From positions 682,001-746,000 of the forward strand of contig NZ_CP159825.1 in assembly GCF_047729555.1 (NCBI RefSeq): a DNA stretch of 64,000 nt, in the 5' to 3' direction. Below, one piece after another: positions 27,637 to 35,754 of the stretch. Under the pieces are notes generated by a model. That model made no database searches. It saw only the letters and a program-made list of their open reading frames with translations, and had not been told where the DNA came from. Origin of the DNA: Porticoccus sp905181945 (GTDB lineage Bacteria; Pseudomonadota; Gammaproteobacteria; Pseudomonadales; Porticoccaceae). The position numbers and the translations under genes are program-made. Numbering within the stretch: the stretch's first letter is position 1; the number at the start of each line of letters is the position of its first letter.

Positions 27637-28990
27637 TATTTTTTTCCGGTATTATTTCATCAATGGTGCTAAGCAGCATGCCGTCTATTAGTCTGGTGGA
27701 CACTTGATCACCAATCCCTATATTGGCAATATGTTGTAACACTTTTTCTTGCTTATTCAAAACAATAGCATAACCTCTTTGCAGAGTATTCAGAGGGCTA
27801 ATTGTATGCAAAAGTCTTGCCGTATTTCCCCATTCCTGCTGTTTTTGAGCCAAAAGCGTCAGAATACCTTTTTTCAGCTGTTGCTCTAAGAGTTCGGTTT
27901 TACCCCAAAGGCTAAAAAGTTGATTACTAGGATGTGATCGCGTAACTTTTTCATCAAGATTTCTTAAGACAATGCTGTAATTCCGAAATTTTACTGCGGT
28001 GCTCTGCTGAAGCCTTAGCTTTAGGTTTGTTAGCTGAGATTTGACGTATAAAAGAAAATCGACAGGGTTTCGTATTCTGCGATATAGGCCATCCACACGC
28101 TGCCCCTTTGCTTGCAAGTGACGAAAAATAATTTCTTTTAAGTTCTCTTCTTTTCGCTCAAAATCAAGAATAAGTGCGTTAGCATCAGGACTGACAATCA
28201 CAGCAGCTGCGGAGGGGGTTTCGGCTCTGCAATCAGCTACAAAATCAGCGATCGTTGAGTCTGTTTCATGGCCAACAGCACTGATGATGGGAATACTGCT
28301 ATCGTAAATAGTTTGAGCAAGTTTTTCCTCGTTAAATGCCCATAAGTCCTCTAGTGATCCACCACCACGCGAAAGAATAAGAACATCACAAGTTTTATCT
28401 GTATTCGCGCAAGTTATCCTATTAGCGAGCTCATATGCAGCACTATTGCCCTGAGAGTTACTCCCTTGCACTATGCTTGGATAAATAGTGACTCTTGTTG
28501 CTGGGTATCGCCTTTTTAGAACCGACAATATATCTTGCACAGCTGCCCCTGTAGGCGACGTTATAAGTCCTATTCTTTTTGGGTAGGCTGGCAGAGCTAG
28601 TTTGTGTTTGGCATCAAACATACCCTGCTGCAACAAGCGTTCTTTTAGCTCATCAAATTGTCTCTGTAGGGCGCCGAATCCTGCTTTTTCAATATGTTCG
28701 ATAATAAGCTGGAAGTCTCCGCGGCCTTCATAAATGCTCACTCTACATCGAGCTAATATCTTTGCTCCATTGTCAGGCATAAAACGACTTTTAGAATTTT
28801 GGCTACGAAACATAGCGCAGCTTATTTGGGCAACTTCGTCTTTAAGCGTAAAGTACCAGTGACCAGACCCAGGTTTAGATAAATTGGATATTTCTCCCTC
28901 TACCCAAATTAAAGGAAACTGAGCTTCCAGCAACTGACGAGCTCTTTTGTTGAGCTGGGAAACGGTATATGTGGTAAGTGATCTTTCCAT
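27626..28990 (-). CDS. xseA: exodeoxyribonuclease VII large subunit
   Basis: Catalytic subunit of exonuclease VII, which degrades single-stranded DNA to oligonucleotides. The N-terminal OB-fold domain (VWVEGEISN-like, seen as IWVEGEISNLSKPGSGHWYF) is followed by the nuclease core with TSPTGAAVQDIL, SRGGGSLEDLWAFN and SAVGHETDSTIADFVAD. It has about 454 residues from the ATG at 28990, which is preceded by GGAG; an ATG five codons upstream (29005) is possible. xseB is not in the window. Confidence 0.95.
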   Translation of the reverse strand: MERSLTTYTVSQLNKRARQLLEAQFPLIWVEGEISNLSKPGSGHWYFTLKDEVAQISCAMFRSQNSKSRFMPDNGAKILARCRVSIYEGRGDFQLIIEHIEKAGFGALQRQFDELKERLLQQGMFDAKHKLALPAYPKRIGLITSPTGAAVQDILSVLKRRYPATRVTIYPSIVQGSNSQGNSAAYELANRITCANTDKTCDVLILSRGGGSLEDLWAFNEEKLAQTIYDSSIPIISAVGHETDSTIADFVADCRAETPSAAAVIVSPDANALILDFERKEENLKEIIFRHLQAKGQRVDGLYRRIRNPVDFLLYVKSQLTNLKLRLQQSTAVKFRNYSIVLRNLDEKVTRSHPSNQLFSLWGKTELLEQQLKKGILTLLAQKQQEWGNTARLLHTISPLNTLQRGYAIVLNKQEKVLQHIANIGIGDQVSTRLIDGMLLSTIDEIIPEKNNDA

Positions 28991-29107
28991 TACTTTATTC
29001 TCCATTCTTGTCGCCTGGAGTCAACGAATAAATTCATAGTTTAAATTTGTTGCGAGGTCTTATTTAGACAATAGATTAAAAATAGTGTTTTTCGTTGACC
29101 GTAGGCT

Positions 29108-29113
29108 TATAAT
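29108..29113 (+). promoter_or_regulatory. -10 hexamer upstream of guaB (candidate)
   Basis: TATAAT, about 95 bases before guaB in the region divergent from xseA. A TTGACC just upstream is only seven bases away, too close to serve as its -35 element, so the assignment is weak. Confidence 0.3.
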
Positions 29114-29206
29114 AGCTCGCTTGCTTTAATCGCTCTCTGTTTGTTGTTTATTTTGCCAGAAACCAACAGTGTTAAAAAAAATTTTATGATGAGGTAAGCT
29201 AAACAG

Positions 29207-30676
29207 ATGCTAAGAATAGCTGAAGAAGCATTAACCTTCGATGATGTCCTATTGGTCCCCGGCTACTCCGAGGTCACCGCAAAAGATGTTTCACTTAAAA
29301 CCCGCTTGTCCCGATCTATCGATCTAAATATACCTCTTGTTTCAGCTGCAATGGATACAGTTACTGAGTCTCGGCTTGCTATTGCATTAGCTCAAGAGGG
29401 CGGTATTGGTATTATTCATAAAAGCATGAGTATCGCGCATCAAGCCCAAGAGGTTCGGGCTGTTAAGAAATACGAGAGTGGCGTTGTCAAGGATCCAATA
29501 ACCATTAATGCCTCTGCATCAGTCAGAGAACTGGTGGAACTAACTGCGGAATACAACATTTCTGGGGTCCCGGTATTAGAGGATGGCGAACTTGTTGGTA
29601 TTGTCACGCGTCGCGATGTGCGTTTTGAGCCTAGTCTAGATTTACCTGTGTCAGCGATAATGACACCCAAAGAAAGGCTAGTTACTGTGCTTGAGGGTGC
29701 TAATGCTGAAGCAATCAAAAGCTTGCTTCACAAGCATCGAATAGAAAAAATATTAGTTGTTAACAAAGCGTTTCAATTGCGCGGCCTAATAACTGTAAAA
29801 GATATAGATAAAGCTGAAAAGTTCCCGAATGCCTGCAAAGACGATCAAGGTCGTCTGAGGGTAGGGGCATCAATCGGCACCAGTCCAGATACAGATGATA
29901 GAGTCTCAGCTTTAATAAAGGCTGGAGTTGACGTGCTCGTCATAGATACAGCCCACGGACACTCTTTCAATGTTATAAGTCGTGTTCGTCAAATTAAAAA
30001 TCAACACCCATCAGTAGATGTAATCGCCGGGAATATTGCTTCTGCAGAAGCTGCAATAGCATTAGCTGAGGCAGGTGCTGACGGTGTAAAGGTTGGGATT
30101 GGCCCTGGTTCAATATGTACCACTAGGATTGTTACCGGTATCGGAGTGCCTCAAATCACAGCTATAGCTAATGTTGTTGAAGCCTTAAAGAACAAAGATA
30201 TCCCTATTATTGCTGATGGGGGTATTCGTTTTTCTGGTGATGTCGCTAAAGCCCTAGCGGCTGGTGCGCACTCTGTCATGATGGGCTCAATGTTCGCCGG
30301 AACAGAAGAATCTCCAGGCGAGATAGAATTTTACGAAGGACGCACCTATAAGTCCTATCGCGGAATGGGATCTATGGGCGCCATGTCCCAAACAATTGGT
30401 TCGAGTGATCGTTATTTTCAGGATTCTTCTAAAGGTGCAGAAAAGTTAGTGCCAGAGGGCATCGAAGGGCGTGTTCCTTACAAGGGTCCGATAGCATCTA
30501 TAATTCACCAAATGATGGGCGGAGTGAGGTCTGCTATGGGTTATACCGGTAGCGTAGATATAAATACATTGCGGACAAAGCCAACCTTTGTTCGTGTTAC
30601 TACGGCGGGAATGAATGAAAGCCATGTGCACGATGTATCCGTTAGCAAAGAAGCGCCGAATTATCCTCGAAGATAA
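29207..30676 (+). CDS. guaB: IMP dehydrogenase
   Basis: NAD-dependent oxidation of IMP to XMP, the first committed step to GMP. It has 489 residues: a TIM-barrel with two CBS domains inserted at about residues 90-205, the catalytic cysteine in GPGSICTTRIVTG, and the flap with the Arg-Tyr region GSSDRYFQ. A GAGG ribosome site precedes the ATG. An intrinsic terminator follows, so guaA is expressed separately or by read-through. Confidence 0.97.
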   Translation: MLRIAEEALTFDDVLLVPGYSEVTAKDVSLKTRLSRSIDLNIPLVSAAMDTVTESRLAIALAQEGGIGIIHKSMSIAHQAQEVRAVKKYESGVVKDPITINASASVRELVELTAEYNISGVPVLEDGELVGIVTRRDVRFEPSLDLPVSAIMTPKERLVTVLEGANAEAIKSLLHKHRIEKILVVNKAFQLRGLITVKDIDKAEKFPNACKDDQGRLRVGASIGTSPDTDDRVSALIKAGVDVLVIDTAHGHSFNVISRVRQIKNQHPSVDVIAGNIASAEAAIALAEAGADGVKVGIGPGSICTTRIVTGIGVPQITAIANVVEALKNKDIPIIADGGIRFSGDVAKALAAGAHSVMMGSMFAGTEESPGEIEFYEGRTYKSYRGMGSMGAMSQTIGSSDRYFQDSSKGAEKLVPEGIEGRVPYKGPIASIIHQMMGGVRSAMGYTGSVDINTLRTKPTFVRVTTAGMNESHVHDVSVSKEAPNYPRR

Positions 30677-30704
30677 TTATTCTATTTAGAATTTACTTAT
30701 GTAT

Positions 30705-30731
30705 AAAGGGGCTGCGAATTGCAGCCTTTTT
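30705..30731 (+). terminator. rho-independent terminator after guaB
   Basis: The stem GGCTGC/GCAGCC (30710-30715 with 30721-30726), extended by A-T and G-T pairs, has a five-base loop and a five-base T-run. It sits between guaB and guaA, which in many bacteria are cotranscribed. Confidence 0.88.
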
Positions 30732-30762
30732 AGCTCTCTATTAATAAACAGACAGATGGCCT

Positions 30763-30768
30763 TATAAT
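30763..30768 (+). promoter_or_regulatory. -10 element of guaA
   Basis: TATAAT ends five bases before the guaA ATG, so the predicted transcript would begin at or next to the A of the start codon. The -35 region is poor. No ribosome site is seen at a proper distance from the ATG, which agrees with a leaderless message. Confidence 0.5.
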
Positions 30769-30773
30769 TCACT

Positions 30774-32348
30774 ATGGTTAATATTAAATCTAAAAAAATT
30801 CTAATTCTTGATTTTGGCTCCCAATATACCCAGCTTATTGCAAGAAGAGTAAGAGAGGTTGGTGTATATTCTGAGATTCGGGCATTTGATATGAGTAATG
30901 CTGAAATCGTTGAATATAATCCCAGTGGGATAATATTAGCAGGTGGCCCAGAATCTGTGGCAGAAGGAAAGTCTCCAAGAGCCCCCACTCAGGTATTTGA
31001 AATAGGGGTTCCCGTATTAGGTATTTGCTACGGTATGCAAACGATGGCAGAGCAACTGGGCGGTGAAGTTCAAAGCTCAAATGCTCATGAATTTGGTTCC
31101 GCCCGAATAAAAGTTCATAGCGATAGCCTGCTGCTCGAAGATCTGGCAGACCAAATTGACCAAAAAGGTTGTAGTTGGCTTGATGTATGGATGAGCCATG
31201 GTGATCAGGTTGCAAAGATGCCATCGAGCTTTAGGCTGATGGCTTCAACTGACTCGTGTCCAATTGCAGGCATGTTTGATCAATCTAGACAATTTTATGG
31301 CTTGCAGTTTCATCCTGAAGTAACCCATACGCTTCAAGGTATGGGTATATTTGAGAAGTTCATTGTTGACATCTGTCAATGCGAAAAATCATGGACTCCA
31401 GCTATGATTGCTGAAGACGCCATAATGTCCATTCGTGCACAAGTTGGAGCTGATAAGGTTTTACTGGGACTGTCAGGTGGCGTTGATTCATCAGTTGTTG
31501 CCGCCTTGCTGAGCAAGGCGATTGGCGATCAGTTAACTTGTGTATTCGTAGATAATGGATTGCTGAGAAAAAATGAAGGTGCACAGGTTATGGACATGTT
31601 TGCCAAGAATATGGGGATAAAGGTTATACGTGTTGATGCGGAAGAGCTCTTTTTGAAAAGACTTGCAGGAGAGGTTGATCCTGAACAAAAACGTAAAATC
31701 ATTGGTAAGACCTTTATAGACATTTTTGACAAAGAAGCTACAGTTATTGAAGACGTTAAATGGCTGGCACAGGGAACCATTTATCCGGACGTTATTGAGT
31801 CAGCTGCTTCTAAAACCGGAAAGGCTCATGTGATAAAATCTCACCACAATGTGGGCGGTCTTCCTAAAGCTATGAAAATGGCGCTAGTTGAGCCTTTGCG
31901 TGAACTGTTTAAGGATGAGGTACGGAAAATTGGTGTTGAGCTAGGGCTTCCTTATCACATGGTATACCGGCACCCATTTCCGGGGCCTGGGCTGGGTGTC
32001 AGAATTTTAGGGGAAGTTAAGAAGGAGTATGCCGATTTACTGAGAGAAGCAGACGCCATTTTTATCGAGGAGCTACATAATTCAGACTGGTATCATAAAA
32101 CAAGTCAGGCATTCGTAGTTTTTCTTCCCGTAAAGTCTGTAGGTGTAGTAGGGGACGCTCGTCGATATGAATATGTGATTGCGCTAAGAGCCGTAGAGAC
32201 AATTGATTTTATGACTGCAAGATGGGCTCACCTTCCCTATGATTTATTAGAAAAGGTATCCAATAGAATAATTAACGAAATTAAAGGGATATCTAGAGTG
32301 GTTTATGATGTTTCTAGTAAGCCGCCTGCAACTATTGAGTGGGAGTAG
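30774..32348 (+). CDS. guaA: GMP synthase (glutamine-hydrolysing)
   Basis: Converts XMP to GMP using glutamine and ATP. It has 524 residues. The N-terminal amidotransferase domain has nucleophile Cys85 in LGICYGMQ and the His/Glu pair in QFHPEVTH. The central ATP-pyrophosphatase domain has LGLSGGVDSSV. The C-terminal dimerisation domain ends with KPPATIEWE. The start codon lacks a ribosome site and lies directly downstream of a TATAAT, suggesting leaderless translation. It completes the GMP branch with guaB. Confidence 0.97.
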   Translation: MVNIKSKKILILDFGSQYTQLIARRVREVGVYSEIRAFDMSNAEIVEYNPSGIILAGGPESVAEGKSPRAPTQVFEIGVPVLGICYGMQTMAEQLGGEVQSSNAHEFGSARIKVHSDSLLLEDLADQIDQKGCSWLDVWMSHGDQVAKMPSSFRLMASTDSCPIAGMFDQSRQFYGLQFHPEVTHTLQGMGIFEKFIVDICQCEKSWTPAMIAEDAIMSIRAQVGADKVLLGLSGGVDSSVVAALLSKAIGDQLTCVFVDNGLLRKNEGAQVMDMFAKNMGIKVIRVDAEELFLKRLAGEVDPEQKRKIIGKTFIDIFDKEATVIEDVKWLAQGTIYPDVIESAASKTGKAHVIKSHHNVGGLPKAMKMALVEPLRELFKDEVRKIGVELGLPYHMVYRHPFPGPGLGVRILGEVKKEYADLLREADAIFIEELHNSDWYHKTSQAFVVFLPVKSVGVVGDARRYEYVIALRAVETIDFMTARWAHLPYDLLEKVSNRIINEIKGISRVVYDVSSKPPATIEWE

Positions 32349-32395
32349 TTATTATAGTTTAAGTTATTGATATTAAATAATATAAAAACCACGTT

Positions 32396-32419
32396 ACTAC
32401 TAAGTGGAAGTAGTTTTTT
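32396..32419 (+). terminator. possible terminator after guaA
   Basis: A six-base-pair stem (32396-32401 with 32409-32414), a seven-base loop and a six-base T-run. The short AT-rich stem makes this uncertain. Confidence 0.45.
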
Positions 32420-32456
32420 CTGTGTGCAATGAATTGGAAACTGAAATGGAAGTTAA

Positions 32457-32753
32457 ATGAAAAACGGGAAAAACACTTACATTGATGCGGATGGCAGCAA
32501 ATATGTCGGTGAATTCAAGGATGATAAGTATCACGGACAGGGTACTTTAACTGTTGTCGATGGCAGCAAGTATGTTGGTGAGTTCAGGAATGACATGCCG
32601 CACGGGCAAGGAGCCTACAGCTTCTCCAACGGAGATCGATATGTAGGGGGGTTCGAGAACAGCACAAGAAGCGGGTATGGTATCTATACTTACGCTGACG
32701 GCGAGGAACATCGCGGTGAATGGAAAAATGATGCAATAGTGGGTATTAAATGA
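32457..32753 (+). CDS. small MORN-repeat protein
   Basis: 98 residues made almost entirely of MORN repeats (pattern DGSKYVGEFKDDKYHGQGT). Three full repeats of 23 residues begin at about residues 12, 35 and 58, with a partial one at about 81. The DNA shows the 69-base periodicity (near-identical starts at 32490 and 32559). There is no signal peptide or membrane segment. A GGAAG ribosome site precedes the ATG and an in-frame stop lies just before it, so the gene is not truncated at its start. It overlaps the symporter start by four bases (ATGA). MORN repeats bind lipids or proteins; the role here is unknown. Confidence 0.8.
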   Translation: MKNGKNTYIDADGSKYVGEFKDDKYHGQGTLTVVDGSKYVGEFRNDMPHGQGAYSFSNGDRYVGGFENSTRSGYGIYTYADGEEHRGEWKNDAIVGIK

Positions 32754-34060
32754 AGAAATTATCACTTCATTGGCAAATACTGATTGCGCTAGCCTTAGCG
32801 GCAGTGGTGGGCTCAATTTTAAAGCAAGGGTCAGCTAATGGTCCCCCTGATGCATTTCTGGGTATTGCGTACATCACAATTTTTGAATACATCGGAAATC
32901 TTTTTCTTAACGCGCTAAAAATGATCATTGTCCCGCTGATTGTATCTTCTATAATTGTTGGAGTGGCCGGCATGGGTGTCTCCATGAATCTTAGGTCAAT
33001 TGGGATTCGTACACTAAGCTTTTATGCAGCAACCACGCTACTTGCCATACTGATTGGATTAAGTTTAATTAATCTCGTATCCCCCGGTTATGTTAATGGT
33101 CAGCCTGCGGGCGAGCTTCTTGCATTGAATGATCATGATGTGGTAGTTATTGAGCAACGGATAGAAGGTAGGGGTATAGGCGACGTAGCAGGTATTTTTA
33201 CTCGAATGGTGCCACCGAATATTATAAAAGCAGCCGCAGAGGGTCAAATGCTTGGATTGATCTTCTTTGCCATTCTTTTTGGGTACTTCATGACAAAACT
33301 ACCCGTTGACCTAAAGGATCCATTGTTTCGCTTTTGGAGTGCGACTTTTCAGGTAATGATGAGCATGACTGAATGGATCATGAGGTTTGCTCCTATAGGT
33401 GTTTTCGGCCTAGTCGCAGGAGTAATAGCAAAAACAGGCTTCGTCGCAGTAAGGCCTCTCGCGATATTTTCTTTAACGGTATTTGTTGCGCTGTGCGCTC
33501 ATGCCCTAATAGTACTGCCCTTGTTGTTAAGATTGATTGCAAAAGTGAATCCGCTGAGTATGCTCAAGGCGGCATCACCGGCGCTGCTTACTGGCTTCTC
33601 GACAGCATCTTCATCTGCAACTTTGCCAGTGACTATGAGGGTCCTTGAAAAAAATGTAGGAGTCTCTAGCGGTATCTCAAGTTTTGTTTTACCGCTTGGT
33701 GCAACTGTAAACATGAATGGGACTGCTTTGTATGAGTGTGCAGCTGCAATGTTTCTTGCGCAAGCATACGGTTTGGAGTTAAGTTTTGGAATTCAATTTA
33801 CAATTGTAGTTGTTGCCTTGCTGACCTCCATTGGTGTTGCAGGAGTTCCCTCTGCCTCCTTGGTGGCTATCGCTATCATCCTGGGCAGTATTGGCCTGCC
33901 AGTTGAGGCAATTGGTGTCTTAATGGTCTTTGATCGATTGCTAGACATGTGTCGCACCAGCGTTAATGTCTGGGGTGATATGGTATGTGCAACGATTATA
34001 TCCCGTTTGTCTGGAGAGCAGACCAAAATACATATTGGGCTCACTGGAAAAGACAGATAA
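32750..34060 (+). CDS. dicarboxylate/amino acid:cation symporter (DAACS family)
   Basis: 436-residue sodium- or proton-coupled transporter of the GltP/DctA family. Signature features are the serine-rich hairpin (FSTASSSATLPVTM), the helix with LPLGATVNMNGTALYE, and the last helix with DRLLDMCRTSVNVWGD, which binds substrate and cation. The substrate could be glutamate, aspartate, C4-dicarboxylate or serine. Start and stop overlap its two neighbours (ATGA and TAATG), so all three genes are probably one transcript. Confidence 0.92.
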   Translation: MKKLSLHWQILIALALAAVVGSILKQGSANGPPDAFLGIAYITIFEYIGNLFLNALKMIIVPLIVSSIIVGVAGMGVSMNLRSIGIRTLSFYAATTLLAILIGLSLINLVSPGYVNGQPAGELLALNDHDVVVIEQRIEGRGIGDVAGIFTRMVPPNIIKAAAEGQMLGLIFFAILFGYFMTKLPVDLKDPLFRFWSATFQVMMSMTEWIMRFAPIGVFGLVAGVIAKTGFVAVRPLAIFSLTVFVALCAHALIVLPLLLRLIAKVNPLSMLKAASPALLTGFSTASSSATLPVTMRVLEKNVGVSSGISSFVLPLGATVNMNGTALYECAAAMFLAQAYGLELSFGIQFTIVVVALLTSIGVAGVPSASLVAIAIILGSIGLPVEAIGVLMVFDRLLDMCRTSVNVWGDMVCATIISRLSGEQTKIHIGLTGKDR

Positions 34061-35064
34061 TGGATCCAGTCAGCCAGGGCATTCTAGGCGCATCTTTTTC
34101 ACAATCAGCGGTCCAAAATAAGAAGCTATTGGGTCTTGTGGGTTTTATTGGTTTCATGGCTGGTATGGCTCCTGATCTAGATATTTTTATACAATCCCAT
34201 GAGGACCCTCTTCTTTTTTTAGAATTCCACAGACAATTTACCCATGCTCTCGTTTTTATTCCTTTTGGCGGCCTGATTTGCGCATCATTATTTTTTCTTT
34301 TTTCCAAAATACGCCAATCCATTTCCTTTAAAAAAGTATGGATATCTTCAACAATTGGCTATGGCACTCATGGGCTTCTAGATGGATGTACAAGTTACGG
34401 GACATTGCTTTTCTGGCCTTTTAGTTATGAGCGCATCAGCTGGAACAACATCTCTATCATTGATCCTTTGTTTACTGTCCCGTTAATTATATTTGTATTT
34501 TTAAGCATTTATTTAACGAAGGTATCTTTTGCAAGATTTGCTGTTATTTGGGCTTTATTCTACCTGGCGGTCGGCCTAGTCTTGAATGATAAGGCGCTTG
34601 ATATCGGTAAAGATCTAGCTGATGACAGGGGTCATCAAGTTGATCGTATTGTCGCAAAACCTACTTTTGCTAATGTATTTTTATGGAAAGTCATCTATGA
34701 GTCAAACGGAAAATTTTATACGGATGGGGTAAGACTGCTTCCAAGAAAAAAAATATTCCCGGGAACCAGCGTCAACAAACTTAACATCTCAAGAGACTTC
34801 GCATGGTTAGATAATGCATCTCAACAAGCGCATGATATAAAGCGATTCAACTGGTTCAGCCAGGATTATCTGGCTGCATCACCCGAACATCCAAATCAAA
34901 TTATCGATATAAGATATTCTCTGCTGCCAAACCAAATATCAGGCCTGTGGGGAATAGAATTAAACAAAAGTGCTGAGGCTAGTGAGCATGTTAAATATAT
35001 TAGTACTCGCAATATATCTAAGGGTAGATTCAAAGATTTATTATTAATGATTTTTGGCGATTAA
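34060..35064 (+). CDS. membrane-bound metal-dependent hydrolase (YdjM/DUF457 type)
   Basis: About 334 residues. The N-terminus MDPVSQGILGASFSQS, MAPDLDIF and FHRQFTHAL are the hallmark conserved Asp/His residues of the YdjM-like family of inner-membrane metal-dependent hydrolases. Four or so membrane helices are followed by a soluble C-terminal domain of about 150 residues. The family's substrate is poorly defined. The ATG at 34060 is chosen since it shares a base with the symporter stop; an upstream frame extension to 33985 lies entirely within the symporter gene. Confidence 0.85.
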   Translation: MDPVSQGILGASFSQSAVQNKKLLGLVGFIGFMAGMAPDLDIFIQSHEDPLLFLEFHRQFTHALVFIPFGGLICASLFFLFSKIRQSISFKKVWISSTIGYGTHGLLDGCTSYGTLLFWPFSYERISWNNISIIDPLFTVPLIIFVFLSIYLTKVSFARFAVIWALFYLAVGLVLNDKALDIGKDLADDRGHQVDRIVAKPTFANVFLWKVIYESNGKFYTDGVRLLPRKKIFPGTSVNKLNISRDFAWLDNASQQAHDIKRFNWFSQDYLAASPEHPNQIIDIRYSLLPNQISGLWGIELNKSAEASEHVKYISTRNISKGRFKDLLLMIFGD

Positions 35065-35154
35065 AGTGTATTTTTGAGGCAAGAATGCTTTGAATGCACG
35101 AAGAAAATACAGTAAATTTTTTCTAGTTATATCGAAATAGAAAAAGGATTATAA

Positions 35155-35631
35155 ATGCAAAATAAAGAATTGAATTCTATAGATACTGAATGGATGAAAA
35201 AAGCTTTAAGTCTTGCAAAAAAAGCTTTAAGTATAGGTGAAGTTCCTGTTGGAGCATTAATAGTGAAGGATCATACAATGATTGGCAGAGGCTACAACTC
35301 ACCAATCTCTTGTTGCGATCCTACAGCGCATGCTGAAATTTCAGCCCTCAGAGATGCGGCACTAAATATAAAAAATTACAGGCTATCAGGTGCGACTCTG
35401 TATGTGACAATAGAGCCCTGCACAATGTGTATTGGAGCAATAATACATGCTCGCATAGCACGATTAGTTTATGGGGCTCTTGAACCAAGAGCGGGAGCGG
35501 TTGTTAGTAACCTGGAGTTGCCCATCCTGCCTCACTACAATCATAGACTTGATGTTCAGGGCGGAGTTATAGCCGAAGAGTGTGGCGCCCTAATAAGCAA
35601 TTTTTTCAAAAATAAAAGATCTTTAACCTAA
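35155..35631 (+). CDS. tadA: tRNA-specific adenosine deaminase
   Basis: Converts A34 to inosine in tRNA-Arg(ACG). It has 158 residues with zinc ligands His59 (in HAEIS, catalytic Glu61), Cys89 and Cys92 (in PCTMC). The ATG at 35155 has an AAGGA site. It lies upstream of purL, as in many gammaproteobacteria. Confidence 0.95.
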   Translation: MQNKELNSIDTEWMKKALSLAKKALSIGEVPVGALIVKDHTMIGRGYNSPISCCDPTAHAEISALRDAALNIKNYRLSGATLYVTIEPCTMCIGAIIHARIARLVYGALEPRAGAVVSNLELPILPHYNHRLDVQGGVIAEECGALISNFFKNKRSLT

Positions 35632-35675
35632 AGCCCTTGAAACGTTAACTTTTGCATATTTATATAAGGCAACAA

Positions 35676-35730
35676 TTCGTCATCCCATGACGAACATGGG
35701 ACATTTCCAGTACAATAGATATAAATCTAT
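35676..35730 (+). promoter_or_regulatory. purL control region: nested inverted repeats and promoter
   Basis: Three inverted repeats lie within 55 bases. Repeat A pairs 35676-35682 with 35688-35694 (seven pairs, five-base loop). Repeat B pairs 35683-35689 with 35695-35701 (seven pairs, five-base loop). They share bases, so as RNA only one could form at a time. Repeat C pairs 35715-35720 with 35725-35730. A promoter-like pair, ATGACG at 35687-35692 and TACAAT at 35711-35716 (18-base spacer), overlaps all three. The repeats may be operators around that promoter, or alternative leader hairpins if transcription starts further upstream. Confidence 0.5.
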
Positions 35731-35754
35731 GATTGCTTTCGAGACTTATTAAAA

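Noticed and set aside
29095..29113. TTGACC plus TATAAT as a complete guaB promoter
   Set aside because: The spacer is only seven bases, far from the usual 16-18.
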